Below, in pieces: positions 21,462 to 30,163 of a stretch of DNA of 64,000 nt. Under the pieces are notes generated by a model. The model saw only the letters and a list, made by a program, of their open reading frames with translations. It did not search any database and had not been told where the DNA came from. Each line of letters opens with the position of its first letter. The stretch's first letter is position 1. Source of the DNA: Linum tenue (lineage: Eukaryota > Streptophyta > Magnoliopsida > Malpighiales > Linaceae); NCBI GenBank assembly GCA_946122785.1, contig CAMGYJ010000008.1, forward strand, positions 19,431,475-19,495,474. Reading direction: 5' to 3'. Both the position numbers and the translations under genes were made by a program.

Positions 21462-22683
21462 ATGGATCCTCATGGCTTCTGCAACCATTGGGGGTATCAA
21501 CCGCCATCCGTGTGGTATTACCCCGAGACTTCCTGGAGCAATCAAGGAGGAGAAGACTATGGATTCGGATGTCAGTACCAACCCCCCCTACTATGGAGAA
21601 CAACCAAACCCTTGGGAACCTCAAGAACAATATCCTTTTCAAGAAGAGTTCCTGCCACAACCAGAGGGGCCATCTGAGTTGGTGTTAAGCACGGAGGCCT
21701 TCGCGGGCCACTCTGCAGAGCCATGCTACACTGCACTGGAAGATCCAAACAAACAATTAAGGCTTCTCGTGGAGCAGTTTGCTCGAGACACTGAGAGAGC
21801 ATGCTCCAAGATGGATCTTCAAATCCAAGCCCTTGCCTCGTCCGATCCCTCATTTCTCCATGACATGGAGCAGACTATTCAGTGCTCAGCGAAGCAAACA
21901 GAGTGGGTGAAGCAAGTTTGCTCACATCCTGCTCAAGATCACCTTTCTGCTACTACGCTAGAAGAGGTGGAGAATGACAAGGGCAACGGGGGCGTTGAGG
22001 AGCCTACAGAAGTTATCACAGAGAACTCCCATGATGATCATGATCAGGAAAGTCCTCTGGTGGCAGATCACACCGTTCCTCATTTACGCTCTAACATGTT
22101 GGGCCTGTGCGAGGAGATGCAAGATGATCCCATTGAAGAAATTGCTTGGCGACTTGCTCTCCAATCTGTTCTAGAAGAAGAAGAGCGAGCAAGGATGAGG
22201 AAGGAAATTGTGGAGGATGAGGAAGAAAGTAAAGAAGAGGTAGTTCTTGATCTTTTCCAAGGGGAGAGACCACATTCTGATGAAGGCAGGGGGGTTGTGG
22301 AAGCAATTGGCGTCCAGGCTGAGGATGAAGTTGAGGTGGAAGAGGCTTGCACCGGGCCTATGTTACATTTGATATCTCCACCAAACTTCGAGGAGCTGCT
22401 TGGCAAGGACCCATTTGCAGCGTCTCTTTGCCAGACTAAGACCACATCAACATCAATCCCTCTTGGTGGATGTGATGGTGGTCAATCGAATATATCTTAT
22501 CTGGTTTGGGGCAGTGAGACAAGAGCAGACGCGAAGGAGAGGTCTAGTGAGTGGAGACTTCATCTTCCTCAAGGCCACGAGCCATCTTCATCACCTATAA
22601 CTTCACCTGCTTGTGACTTGAGACTCCACATCATCGATGAGAACCTCAACTTCAAGGAGGTTTTGGGGTGGACCAAAACTTAG
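21462..22683 (+). CDS. Acidic ORF of a non-autonomous LTR element (copy 2)
   Basis: Two overlapping frames begin within 15 nt of each other. Frame 1 starts at ATG 21462 with a Trp/Tyr/Pro-rich segment also found in copy 1. After the C7 run at 21582-21588 the conserved protein continues in frame 2, which is open from upstream to TAG 22681-22683. The frame-2 product includes an acidic stretch of about 60 residues (22150-22350) rich in Glu and Val, then S-P-P-N-F-E-E-L-L, and ends K-E-V-L-G-W-T-K-T. It is longer and less damaged than the copy at 14761-15975. No gag knuckle, protease or polymerase motif is seen. It sits at the gag position. Its function is unknown. Confidence 0.65.
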
Positions 22684-22822
22684 GAGCCACCGTCTAGCTA
22701 AGACGTAAAAGAAGCGCTTGTGGGGAGGCAACCCCACCAAGGTTTGTTTTTCTTTCATTTGTTTTTTTTCGGTTTGTCCACTTGGAACTATGGTTTCTAT
22801 CACCCAGTGTGTTTTGCTGATG
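22684..22822 (+). other. Post-ORF box and start of the noncoding region
   Basis: GAAGCGCTTGTGGGGAGGCA lies at about 22712-22731, as after pol in Athila elements (148-167). The element therefore joins a gag-position ORF directly to post-pol sequence, which fits an origin by loss of pol. Confidence 0.7.
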
Positions 22823-22900
22823 CTAGCTGTAACATCCCGAACCTTTTCCCGACAAGATACTGTCCGCTTTGGGCCTCTACACCCGCACGGTTTTCGAGTT

Positions 22901-22983
22901 GGGGTGCAATTCAGGGTGACTTCCCGTAAGGTCACCCATCCTTGTTGTGCTCCGCACCGAGCATGTTTAACTTCGGAGTTCTC
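22901..22983 (-). repeat. 5S rRNA-derived block in the left TRIM LTR
   Basis: On the - strand it reads AGAACTCCGAAGTTAA, later GGATGGGTGACC, GGGAAGTC and TTGCACCCC. These match the plant 5S gene from the A-box through the C-box to the 3' end, with changes between. It is not a 5S gene because the 5' third is absent. Confidence 0.9.
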
Positions 22984-23172
22984 ACAAGAACTCCTCCATT
23001 ACACCCCAAAACGCGTCTTGTCAGTTAAGGCCGGTTTCCTACTTATGAACCATGGATCTCTCCCGTGCTTTGTCGATGTGGGATTTGCCTAAGGTGTTAC
23101 ATACACCCCCCCTCGGGACTCAACGCCCTCGTTGAGGTTTGCCCCACCATCGTTCAAGAGGGACGCGGAGAG

Positions 23173-23184
23173 GCTCTGATACCA
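23173..23184 (-). promoter_or_regulatory. TRIM primer binding site
   Basis: TGGTATCAGAGC on the - strand lies 2 nt inside the right-hand (5') LTR. It fits initiator tRNA-Met. Confidence 0.9.
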
Positions 23185-23259
23185 CTTGTAACATCCCGAA
23201 CCTTTTCCCGACAAGATACTGTCCGCTTTGGGCCTCTACACCCGCACGGTTTTCGAGTT

Positions 23260-23342
23260 GGGGTGCAATTCAGGGTGACTTCCCGTAAGGTCACCCATCC
23301 TTGTTGTGCTCCGCACCGAGCACGTTTAACTTCGGAGTTCTC
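23260..23342 (-). repeat. 5S rRNA-derived block in the right TRIM LTR
   Basis: Same block as 22901-22983. It has one transition in the A-box region (GAGCACG against GAGCATG on the + strand). Confidence 0.9.
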
Positions 23343-23490
23343 ACAAGAACTCCTCCATTACACCCCAAAACGCATCTTGTCAGTTAAGGCCGGTTTCCTA
23401 CTTATGAACCATGGATCTCTCCCGTGCTTTGTCGATGTGGGATTTGCCTAAGGTGTTACACTAGCCCCGCTGACTGGTCCACTTCCAGTC

Positions 23491-24448
23491 TGATATGATC
23501 CCAAATGGGCCATTATACACGTTTAATTTACTTGACGATGAAGCTATCGAAGTTGGGAAGAAGAAGGGCAGAATTTGGCCAAGTCAAAATCCGTGTTCAG
23601 GGTACATACTTTGGAGGCATGGTTCTGTCAATTGGATTAGTGGAAATTCAACATTAAGGGTTTCTTTTACAGACAAAGTTGCCATGTTTCCAATTGTATG
23701 CTTTGTGTATCCAGATGATATCATTAAGGTTGTTTTCCAAGGCCTCAAAGTTGCTACCTCAAAACTGGAAAACTGCCAGAAAATGACTAAGGCAGAAAAC
23801 TGTTATGTGAAGCCTACTTTGGAGCTCAATTCAAGGAGCATGGATGGGATTCAAGTCAAAAGGCTTCCACAACATGAAACTAGGTATGTTTGTGAACAAA
23901 GGGAAGGAATTGGATGAAGGATTGGAGTTCGGGAAGGCCTCGAACAAAAGGCGCGAAGTTAGTACGAAAGCTGCCTTTTGACTGTTTTGCGGGCAGATTA
24001 CTTGTGCGCCAAGAAAGGAAGTTTATGGCCGAATTTTGAGTTCTTTTTAGAGTTTGTTTTTACCTTAATTGTTTCCTTTTTCATCTAGATTCGTATTAGG
24101 TTTTATTGGCTATAAATAGCCCTCCATTTACGTTGTAAAAACAGAAGACTTTGATTAATCGAAATTGAGAACCGTTTGGTTTGTGCAAGTTGCGACTTGT
24201 TTTGGGTTTGGTGGATTCCAAACTTGCTGAGCTTGTGTATCGATTGAATAGTCACTTCAATCGTGGTCGAGCAACTACCCTTTTATACCAATCGAGCTAT
24301 CCCCAGGTGTGGATTTGTCCTTTTGGTTCCGTTTTATCCAAGTTCGTATTAAGAACGCTTCATTCTTGATTCGAGCTCAATCGAGTCTTCGATTGAGTCG
24401 TTAGCTGCGTGACTTTGATAACATACACCCTCCCAGGGGCGTATTAAG
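23491..24448 (+). repeat. Left LTR-like arm
   Basis: It begins TGATATG after the TSD. The 3' border before the primer site at 24449 is not certain because no clean CA end is visible near GTATTAAG. TATAAATA lies at 24111. It contains a 140-codon ORF (23495-23917) of unknown meaning. Confidence 0.7.
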
Positions 24449-24589
24449 TGGTATCAGAGCCCCGTTCAACACAAGGGCAAGAAGGAGATCAAGAAACCTG
24501 TTTTTTTGTTCGTTCTGTTTTCTTCGCGGAAAGAAAACTGAGAGGAGGATTCTTATTCGAAGAAGAAGACCCAATTCGCAGAAGAGACG

Positions 24590-25096
24590 ATGGGAACTCT
24601 TCAAATTGACATGGAGGAATTGAAGCAGATGCTCACAGACGCGTTTAACGCGACCTTCCAGCCAAAATTCGATCGAGTTTCTCGTCAAATAGATGAGCTT
24701 GCGTTGATGAGAAACAACACAGCTTCGACGCCAAGTTTTACAGTACGTAATCCGATTCTACAAGGGAATCGAGACCAAGACATTGTAATAAGACCTATCC
24801 ACGACTTGGAAGAGAGAGCTAGGAGTTTGGAACGACGAACGTTGGCATCCTCGAGAGGTTCTGTTTCTTCGCGGACAGAAAAGGCTCCCCCTCTTCAAAA
24901 AGCTTTGCCCTCAAAGCTTGTTCAGGATGCTTCTCAAAATCTTCACAAAATTGATCCCAAATTGGATCGAAAGAAAACGACTCAAACTCCAATTTCTGCA
25001 AAACTGAGAAACTGTTCTCCAACAACGAAATTGGGGCTTTTTGATTCAGGCACTTTAAGACCAATTCGTCGATGCCAAGCTCTTGTAAAGGCTTAA
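24590..25096 (+). CDS. gag-like ORF start in the left arm, truncated
   Basis: The first 80-90 residues (to about 24858) are the same as the N-terminus of the ORF starting at 26024 on the other strand. They include M-E-E-L-K-Q-M-L and a Q-I-D-E-L-A-L segment that looks like a coiled coil. After 24858 the frame enters the unique centre, which belongs to the other strand's ORF, so the tail to 25096 is probably not a natural protein end. Confidence 0.5.
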   Translation: MGTLQIDMEELKQMLTDAFNATFQPKFDRVSRQIDELALMRNNTASTPSFTVRNPILQGNRDQDIVIRPIHDLEERARSLERRTLASSRGSVSSRTEKAPPLQKALPSKLVQDASQNLHKIDPKLDRKKTTQTPISAKLRNCSPTTKLGLFDSGTLRPIRRCQALVKA

Positions 25097-26024
25097 AATT
25101 GAATTTTCGAACCCTTTCCCAGTCTCGAATCGTCCCCTTCGCCTTCGAATCAACCAGACTTTCCTTCCTGCCGTTGTCGGAATTCAAACCCAGATTTCCA
25201 AAGTCGAATTTGGGGTTTTTCAATCCAAGCATGTTCGAGTCGAATTGGAGGATCCTACACGTTCCTTTCATCCCCATGAATGATTCTGCAGTCCGTAATT
25301 GGCTTGATTCGAGCTGATTTGCTGTACCCACGAGAGGGTTCTTGTCGGCCGTTTGCCTCACGAACAGAGGTTGTTTTACACGAATCGATTCTCCAATTCC
25401 AGGTCTGTCCATCTCCAATGAAGTATCTTCCAACGTTTTTTGGGTCGTGGGGATCGTTTTGGCACTAGTGGCGAAGTTCGAATCTTCGCCGATCTCTACG
25501 ACGAGGTCGCCCTCTCTCCTGCTCTGTTTTCTCATGTTCAGGGGCATTGCTGGTCGATCTCGATTCTGCAGTTGGTCTTGAATCGACGCAAACCACTCCA
25601 GGGTAAATATTCTTGATGCTACCTGGACTATGTCTTCACTGGTGGTGTGGCTCGACTCTTCCCCTAGCTCAGCATCGACTTGTCCAGGATGTGGACTCTG
25701 TTTTGACGAAGGAAAACAGAGGTGATGAGCGCCGGTGGACGTTTGGACGGGAATGCCTTTCGAGGATGCCAACGTTCGTCGTTTCAAACTCCTAGCTCTC
25801 TCTTCCAAGTCGTGGATAGGTCTTATTACAATGTCTTGGTCTCGATTCCCTTGTAGAATCGGATTACGTACTGTAAAACTTGGCGTCGAAGCTGTGTTGT
25901 TTCTCATCAACGCAAGCTCATCTATTTGACGAGAAACTTGATCGAATTTTGGCTGGAAGGTCGCGTTAAACGCGTCTGTGAGCATCTGCTTCAATTCCTC
26001 CATGTCAATTTGAAGAGTTCCCAT
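24819..26024 (-). CDS. gag-like ORF crossing the unique centre
   Basis: The 401-codon ORF begins after the right primer site in the gag position. Residues 1-90 lie in the repeated arm and the rest in the unique centre. The last 13 or so residues run into the left arm, antisense to the other gag-like start. The N-terminus is a predicted helix with charged repeats. The middle has Ser/Thr/Lys-rich low complexity, and the end has a Phe/Glu-rich stretch near 24950. There is no CCHC knuckle, protease or RT. I assign it to gag by position only. The whole frame being open argues that the centre is oriented with the right arm. Confidence 0.55.
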   Translation of the reverse strand: MGTLQIDMEELKQMLTDAFNATFQPKFDQVSRQIDELALMRNNTASTPSFTVRNPILQGNRDQDIVIRPIHDLEERARSLKRRTLASSKGIPVQTSTGAHHLCFPSSKQSPHPGQVDAELGEESSHTTSEDIVQVASRIFTLEWFASIQDQLQNRDRPAMPLNMRKQSRREGDLVVEIGEDSNFATSAKTIPTTQKTLEDTSLEMDRPGIGESIRVKQPLFVRQTADKNPLVGTANQLESSQLRTAESFMGMKGTCRILQFDSNMLGLKNPKFDFGNLGLNSDNGRKESLVDSKAKGTIRDWERVRKFNFKPLQELGIDELVLKCLNQKAPISLLENSFSVLQKLEFESFSFDPIWDQFCEDFEKHPEQALRAKLFEEGEPFLSAKKQNLSRMPTFVVPNS

Positions 26025-26165
26025 CGTCTCTTCTGCGAATTGGGTATTCTTCTTCGAATAAGAATCCTCCTCTCAGTTTTCTTTCCGCGAAGAAAACAGA
26101 ACGAACAAAAAAACAGGTTTCTTGATCTCCTTCTTGCCCTTGTGTTGAACGGGGCTCTGATACCA

Positions 26166-27123
26166 CTTAATACGCCCCTGGGAGGGTGTATGTTATCAAA
26201 GTCACGCAACTAACGACTCAATCGAAGACTCGATTGAGCTCGAATCAAGAACGAAGCGTTCTTAATACGAACTTGGATAAAACGGAACCAAAAGGACAAA
26301 TCCACACCTGGGGATAGCTCGATTGGTATAAAAGGGTAGTTGCTCGACCACGATTGAAGTGACTATTCAATCGATACACAAGCTCAGCAAGTTTGGAATC
26401 CACCAAACCCAAAACAAGTCGCAACTTGCACAAACCAAACGGTTCTCAATTTCGATTAATCAAAGTCTTCTGTTTTTACAACGTAAATGGAGGGCTATTT
26501 ATAGCCAATAAAACCTAATACAAATCTAGATGAACAAGGAAACAATTAAGGTAAAAACAAACTCTAAAAAGAACTCAAAATTCGGCCATAAACTTCCTTT
26601 CTTGGCGCACAAGTAATCTGCCCGCAAAACAGTCAAAAGGCAGCTTTCGTACTAACTTCGCGCCTTTTGTTCGAGGCCTTCCCGAACTCCAATCCTTCAT
26701 CCAATTCCTTCCCTTTGTTCACAAACATACCTAGTTTCATGTTGTGGAAGCCTTTTGACTTGAATCCCATCCATGCTCCTTGAATTGAGCTCCAAAGTAG
26801 GCTTCACATAACAGTTTTCTGCCTTAGTCATTTTCTGGCAGTTTTCCAGTTTTGAGGTAGCAACTTTGAGGCCTTGGAAAACAACCTTAATGATATCATC
26901 TGGATCCACAAAGCATACAATTGGAAACATGGCAACTTTGTCTGTAAAAGAAACCCTTAATGTTGAATTTCCACTAATCCAATTGACAGAACCATGCCTC
27001 CAAAGTATGTACCCTGAACACGGATTTTGACTTGGCCAAATTCTGCCCTTCTTCTTCCCAACTTCGATAGCTTCTTCGTCAAGTAAATTAAACGTGTATA
27101 ATGGCCCATTTGGGATCATATCA
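26166..27123 (-). repeat. Right LTR-like arm, inverted
   Basis: It mirrors 23491-24448 base for base apart from scattered substitutions. The same 140-codon ORF is at 27119-26697, also uninterrupted. Confidence 0.7.
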
Positions 27124-27128
27124 CAGTC

Positions 27129-27504
27129 CCCCAGCAGTGTTTCAATCCGGTAACATCGTTCCCCTTATCTCTCCCTCTACTCCATTGAGGGAAATGTCGT
27201 GCTTAAGTGGGGGGGGGGGTGATTTGTATCGGTTGGAATATATATTTGGGTGCTTGGAGCCTAGTCCGCTGTCCGAATCTTACAATTTGAGGGCTCCAAG
27301 TACTACTGTTTGATCATATTGGCACTGTGTTTTGATTGATGAATTGAATGGTTTTCGGATTGATGCATGACAGCTTGATTGTGACTAGGACAACCTATGA
27401 TGAGGACTGAGACATGCAGTAGAATTGTGTAGGGGTTCAGTCTTTCAACTGTTTGCTCGCCAACCGTGACTTGGATTGATTACTTGTTCTTGACAATCGT
27501 TTAT
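27129..27504 (+). other. Noncoding 3' region of element 19975-31508
   Basis: It contains a PPT-like box with a G run at about 27208-27220 and a recurrent hairpin at 27253-27300. It parallels 2866-3220. No gene is seen. Confidence 0.6.
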
Positions 27505-28923
27505 TGATAGACCGTTATTTACACATGTTTTTACCCCTGCTCTTACTCCGTTTGAGGTGTTGATTCTCGTGTTTTAGGCCGATTTCACGCTAGGTTGTGC
27601 TTGTTTGTGATATTTCAGGTCCTAGTACGTGAATGGAGGCTTGGGAGCGAGTTTGGGGTCGATTGGACGAGGATCGGACGCATGGCGAGGTTCCAAGGAG
27701 GCTGCACGGCCAGACCAGGGAGACGCACGGCCGTGCAAAATGCAACTTTGGCCGTGCGCCTTATGCCGAGGGCGTGCACGGGCAGCCCTGAAGAGCTGCA
27801 CGGCCGTGCACCTAAGCTATATGGCCGTGCGCCTCTGGCCGAGGATGTGCACGGGCTGGCCGGGATCCTTGCACGGCCGTGCACCTGGCCGTGCAAGAAG
27901 GCTGAGATCGATTAAGTGAAACGGCGCGTTTTAGGGTGCACGGCCAGAATGGTGATGTGCACGGCCGTGCACCCCTGGCCGTGCAACTCGGGGAGACCCG
28001 GTTTATAAGCGGATTTCGAGCCAAATAGAAGGGGATTCGAGTTTTAGAGAGACAGAGCGATTCCTAGAGAGAGAAAGCGACGAACAAGAGCCTCCAAGTG
28101 CCCTAGATCGATCTTCAACACCATTGGAGCTTGGTTTGAGCTTGGAGAAGTGCCGATTCAACGTCCAGGAGCAGAAATCCATCTTCACAGTATGATTTCC
28201 GCGTCTGATTCTGCTTTTGCTTCTTTCTCCATGGAGTAGTTCTCCCATTCATCTGGGTGTGGGAAACCCTAGTTCTGTATGTTGAGATTGATTGTATGAA
28301 CCCAAGTACTGTTTCTATGAATTGATTATATTCGATTGAGGTTTGAATGATTGAATGACTTGAATCCTGATCAAATTCCTGTTGTTTCTGCTTTAACCTA
28401 GAATGATAATATCTGCCTAGGTTGATAGAGTATCCTTAATCGAAGGTAGTGAATTGGTGACTTTAGTCGAGGAGCCAATCATTATTCTGTACCGAATTCC
28501 ATTCGGTAGTGGAGGTTTTGTTCATAGGGCCTCAATCTGTTTACTCCGGTGTAGGTTAGTCGCCAGCTAGAGACTCAGATTGAGAGGGTCTGAAGACCTT
28601 TAGTCGAGACTTCAGGCTATTTGAGAACCTTCCGCAGTGTAACTTTCATAGAAATTGAACTTGGTAATTACAATCCGGCTTAACTGCAGACTAGGGGGAA
28701 CCATATCCGGGTGACCTCTCTTAACCTGAATACAAATGTTTAGTTGCTTTGCTTGCTTGTTAGTTTAGGCCTTCACTAAAGTTTCATTGCTAGATAATAC
28801 GAATTCACTGAGTAGTCAGCACATCTAGGACCCGGGTTGACATTGAAACCCAAACCCGCTATACTACGCTTTAGGAAGTGGTTACACTTGGCCATTTTCT
28901 AGAGTGACAGTAGGAGTGAGTCA
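27505..28923 (+). mobile_element. Solo LTR with mosaic structure, TSD TTTAT
   Basis: TTTAT flanks it at 27500-27504 and 28924-28928. The empty site is visible at 3219-3240 of the Athila element. The left 500 bp follow family A (TGATAGACCG and on, compare 19975 and 30164). From about 28010 the sequence follows family C (compare 6300-7210) up to the shared end GGAGTGAGTCA. A TATA-like TTTATAAG lies at about 28001. CACGGCCGTG palindromes are numerous at 27700-27975. Confidence 0.92.
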
Positions 28924-28928
28924 TTTAT

Positions 28929-30147
28929 GCATCTAGTTCAGGGTATCAGAATGTGAGATAGATCATATAGGTAGCCATGTGAGATTTGAGCCTACTCGTT
29001 TCTTTCTTGTGCGATAGATCCCTCTTCCATGATGTGTAGCATTCACGTTGTCACTAGCTAAGATGATGGGGGCGTAGGATTAGCCCACGACCAAAATTGA
29101 CTGTCCTGATGTCTCATATCCCCTAGTCAGCCCCTTTGAGCCGTGTGTTATCCTTTCTTTTGGTCTATAACGAAAAAATCACCCTTTTGCATCTTTTAGA
29201 AGGTTCCACAGAGTGGTCTTTACAGATTCTCTGCTGTTTCTGCTAAATTGAATGTGAGTGTTGGAGGTAATGCTTTAAAGTTGGGCAGGTATTTGAAATA
29301 CGTGCAGAAGTGGTGGCTCTCTTAAGAAATGAAAAGAAAATGAAAGAAAAACAAAGAAAAAATTGAAAGCAAAAGAGAGCCACTACCAAAAATCTGAATA
29401 ATGCCCGGTAAGTAGTGTTTCTTAGCAGTCTGGCTTGGAAATGCTGACATTTATACCTCCGTCGCTCTTGTGCTCTTGAGATGTTGAGTATTGCAGAATA
29501 GCAAAAAGGAAATACCGGTTTGTTTGACTGTGATTGTGTGGGTTTGGAAATGTGGAACCTTGTGCTAAGAATACTTCCACCACTTAAAATGCCTTTTCCC
29601 CATGTCCAAGACCCTAGCCATTCATTTGAACCTGTGACTAAGACCTCCTGATTAGTTAGTGGTGACATCCCATATGTGAACTCTAGCATTTAGAGGCTGC
29701 CGTCATGGTGAAGAGATGTTAGGGATTGAGAGAAATAGCATGCGCATTTTTTGCATCAAATTGTCCTGACCCCACTGGTCGAGAGTGAGTGATTCATTTT
29801 CATATTCTATATACTCTTGTATCCCGGTGAGGACCTAGATTGCTTGGTCTCTATTCTGATGTCGTAAGTTGGATGCATGAGTTGACAGTTTTGAGTAAGT
29901 GGTTGAGTCAAGTCTAGGTTGGCTGGTGAACAGAAGGGAGACTCTTCCTTTACTCGATTTTGCTGCGCTCGAATGTCCTTTGTGGTGGTTGTCCAGGTTG
30001 CTATTGAGGTTGTTCATGTATTGATGTTTGAAAACCAGTACGATTCACGTGTTCTGTGCCTTTATGACTTGTCCCCAATGTTGGTTGATTGAAATATGTA
30101 AGCTTACCTGGTGTCTGACTTGGTTTGCTTGGGGACAAGCAAACGGT
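28929..30147 (+). other. Noncoding 3' region of element 19975-31508, continued
   Basis: It aligns by eye with 3230-3558 and 4946-5837 of the Athila element, including a purine-rich stretch near 29330-29380. No gene is seen. Confidence 0.6.
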
Positions 30148-30163
30148 TAAGTGTGGGGGAGTT
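30148..30163 (+). promoter_or_regulatory. Polypurine tract
   Basis: TTAAGTGTGGGGGAGTT lies immediately before the LTR start TGATAGACC at 30164. Confidence 0.85.

Larger units (their letters stand above)
22828..23460 (-). mobile_element. Cassandra-like TRIM retrotransposon, TSD CTAGC
   Basis: Two 274-bp LTRs (22828-23101 and 23187-23460), each TGTAACATCC to GGTGTTACA, flank an 85-bp internal part. CTAGC stands on both sides (22823-22827 and 23461-23465). The - strand has a tRNA-Met type primer site (TGGTATCAGAGC, 23184-23173) 2 nt from the right LTR, and a purine tract next to the left LTR (23115-23102). Both LTRs contain a 5S rRNA-like block on the - strand, the defining trait of Cassandra. 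The LTRs differ at two transitions that I can see. It codes for no protein. Confidence 0.95.
23491..27123. mobile_element. Palindromic retroelement with inverted LTRs, TSD CAGTC
   Basis: The two 1368-bp arms, 23491-24858 and 25756-27123, are inverted copies with few differences and no net length change. They are separated by an 897-bp unique centre. Each arm reads inward as LTR-like sequence beginning TGATATGATCCC, TATAAATA promoter (24111-24118; 26503-26496), primer site TGGTATCAGAGC (24449-24460; 26165-26154) and the start of a gag-like ORF (24590; 26024). CAGTC flanks both ends (23486-23490 and 27124-27128), so the whole block entered as one unit. There is no polymerase. A normal LTR element has direct, not inverted, LTRs. 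A long-TIR DNA transposon is the alternative, but primer sites and gag-like ORFs argue against it. Confidence 0.85.

Noticed and set aside
22901..22983. A 5S rRNA gene
   Set aside because: Only the 3' two thirds resemble 5S, and the block is repeated within two TRIM LTRs with TSDs around the whole element.
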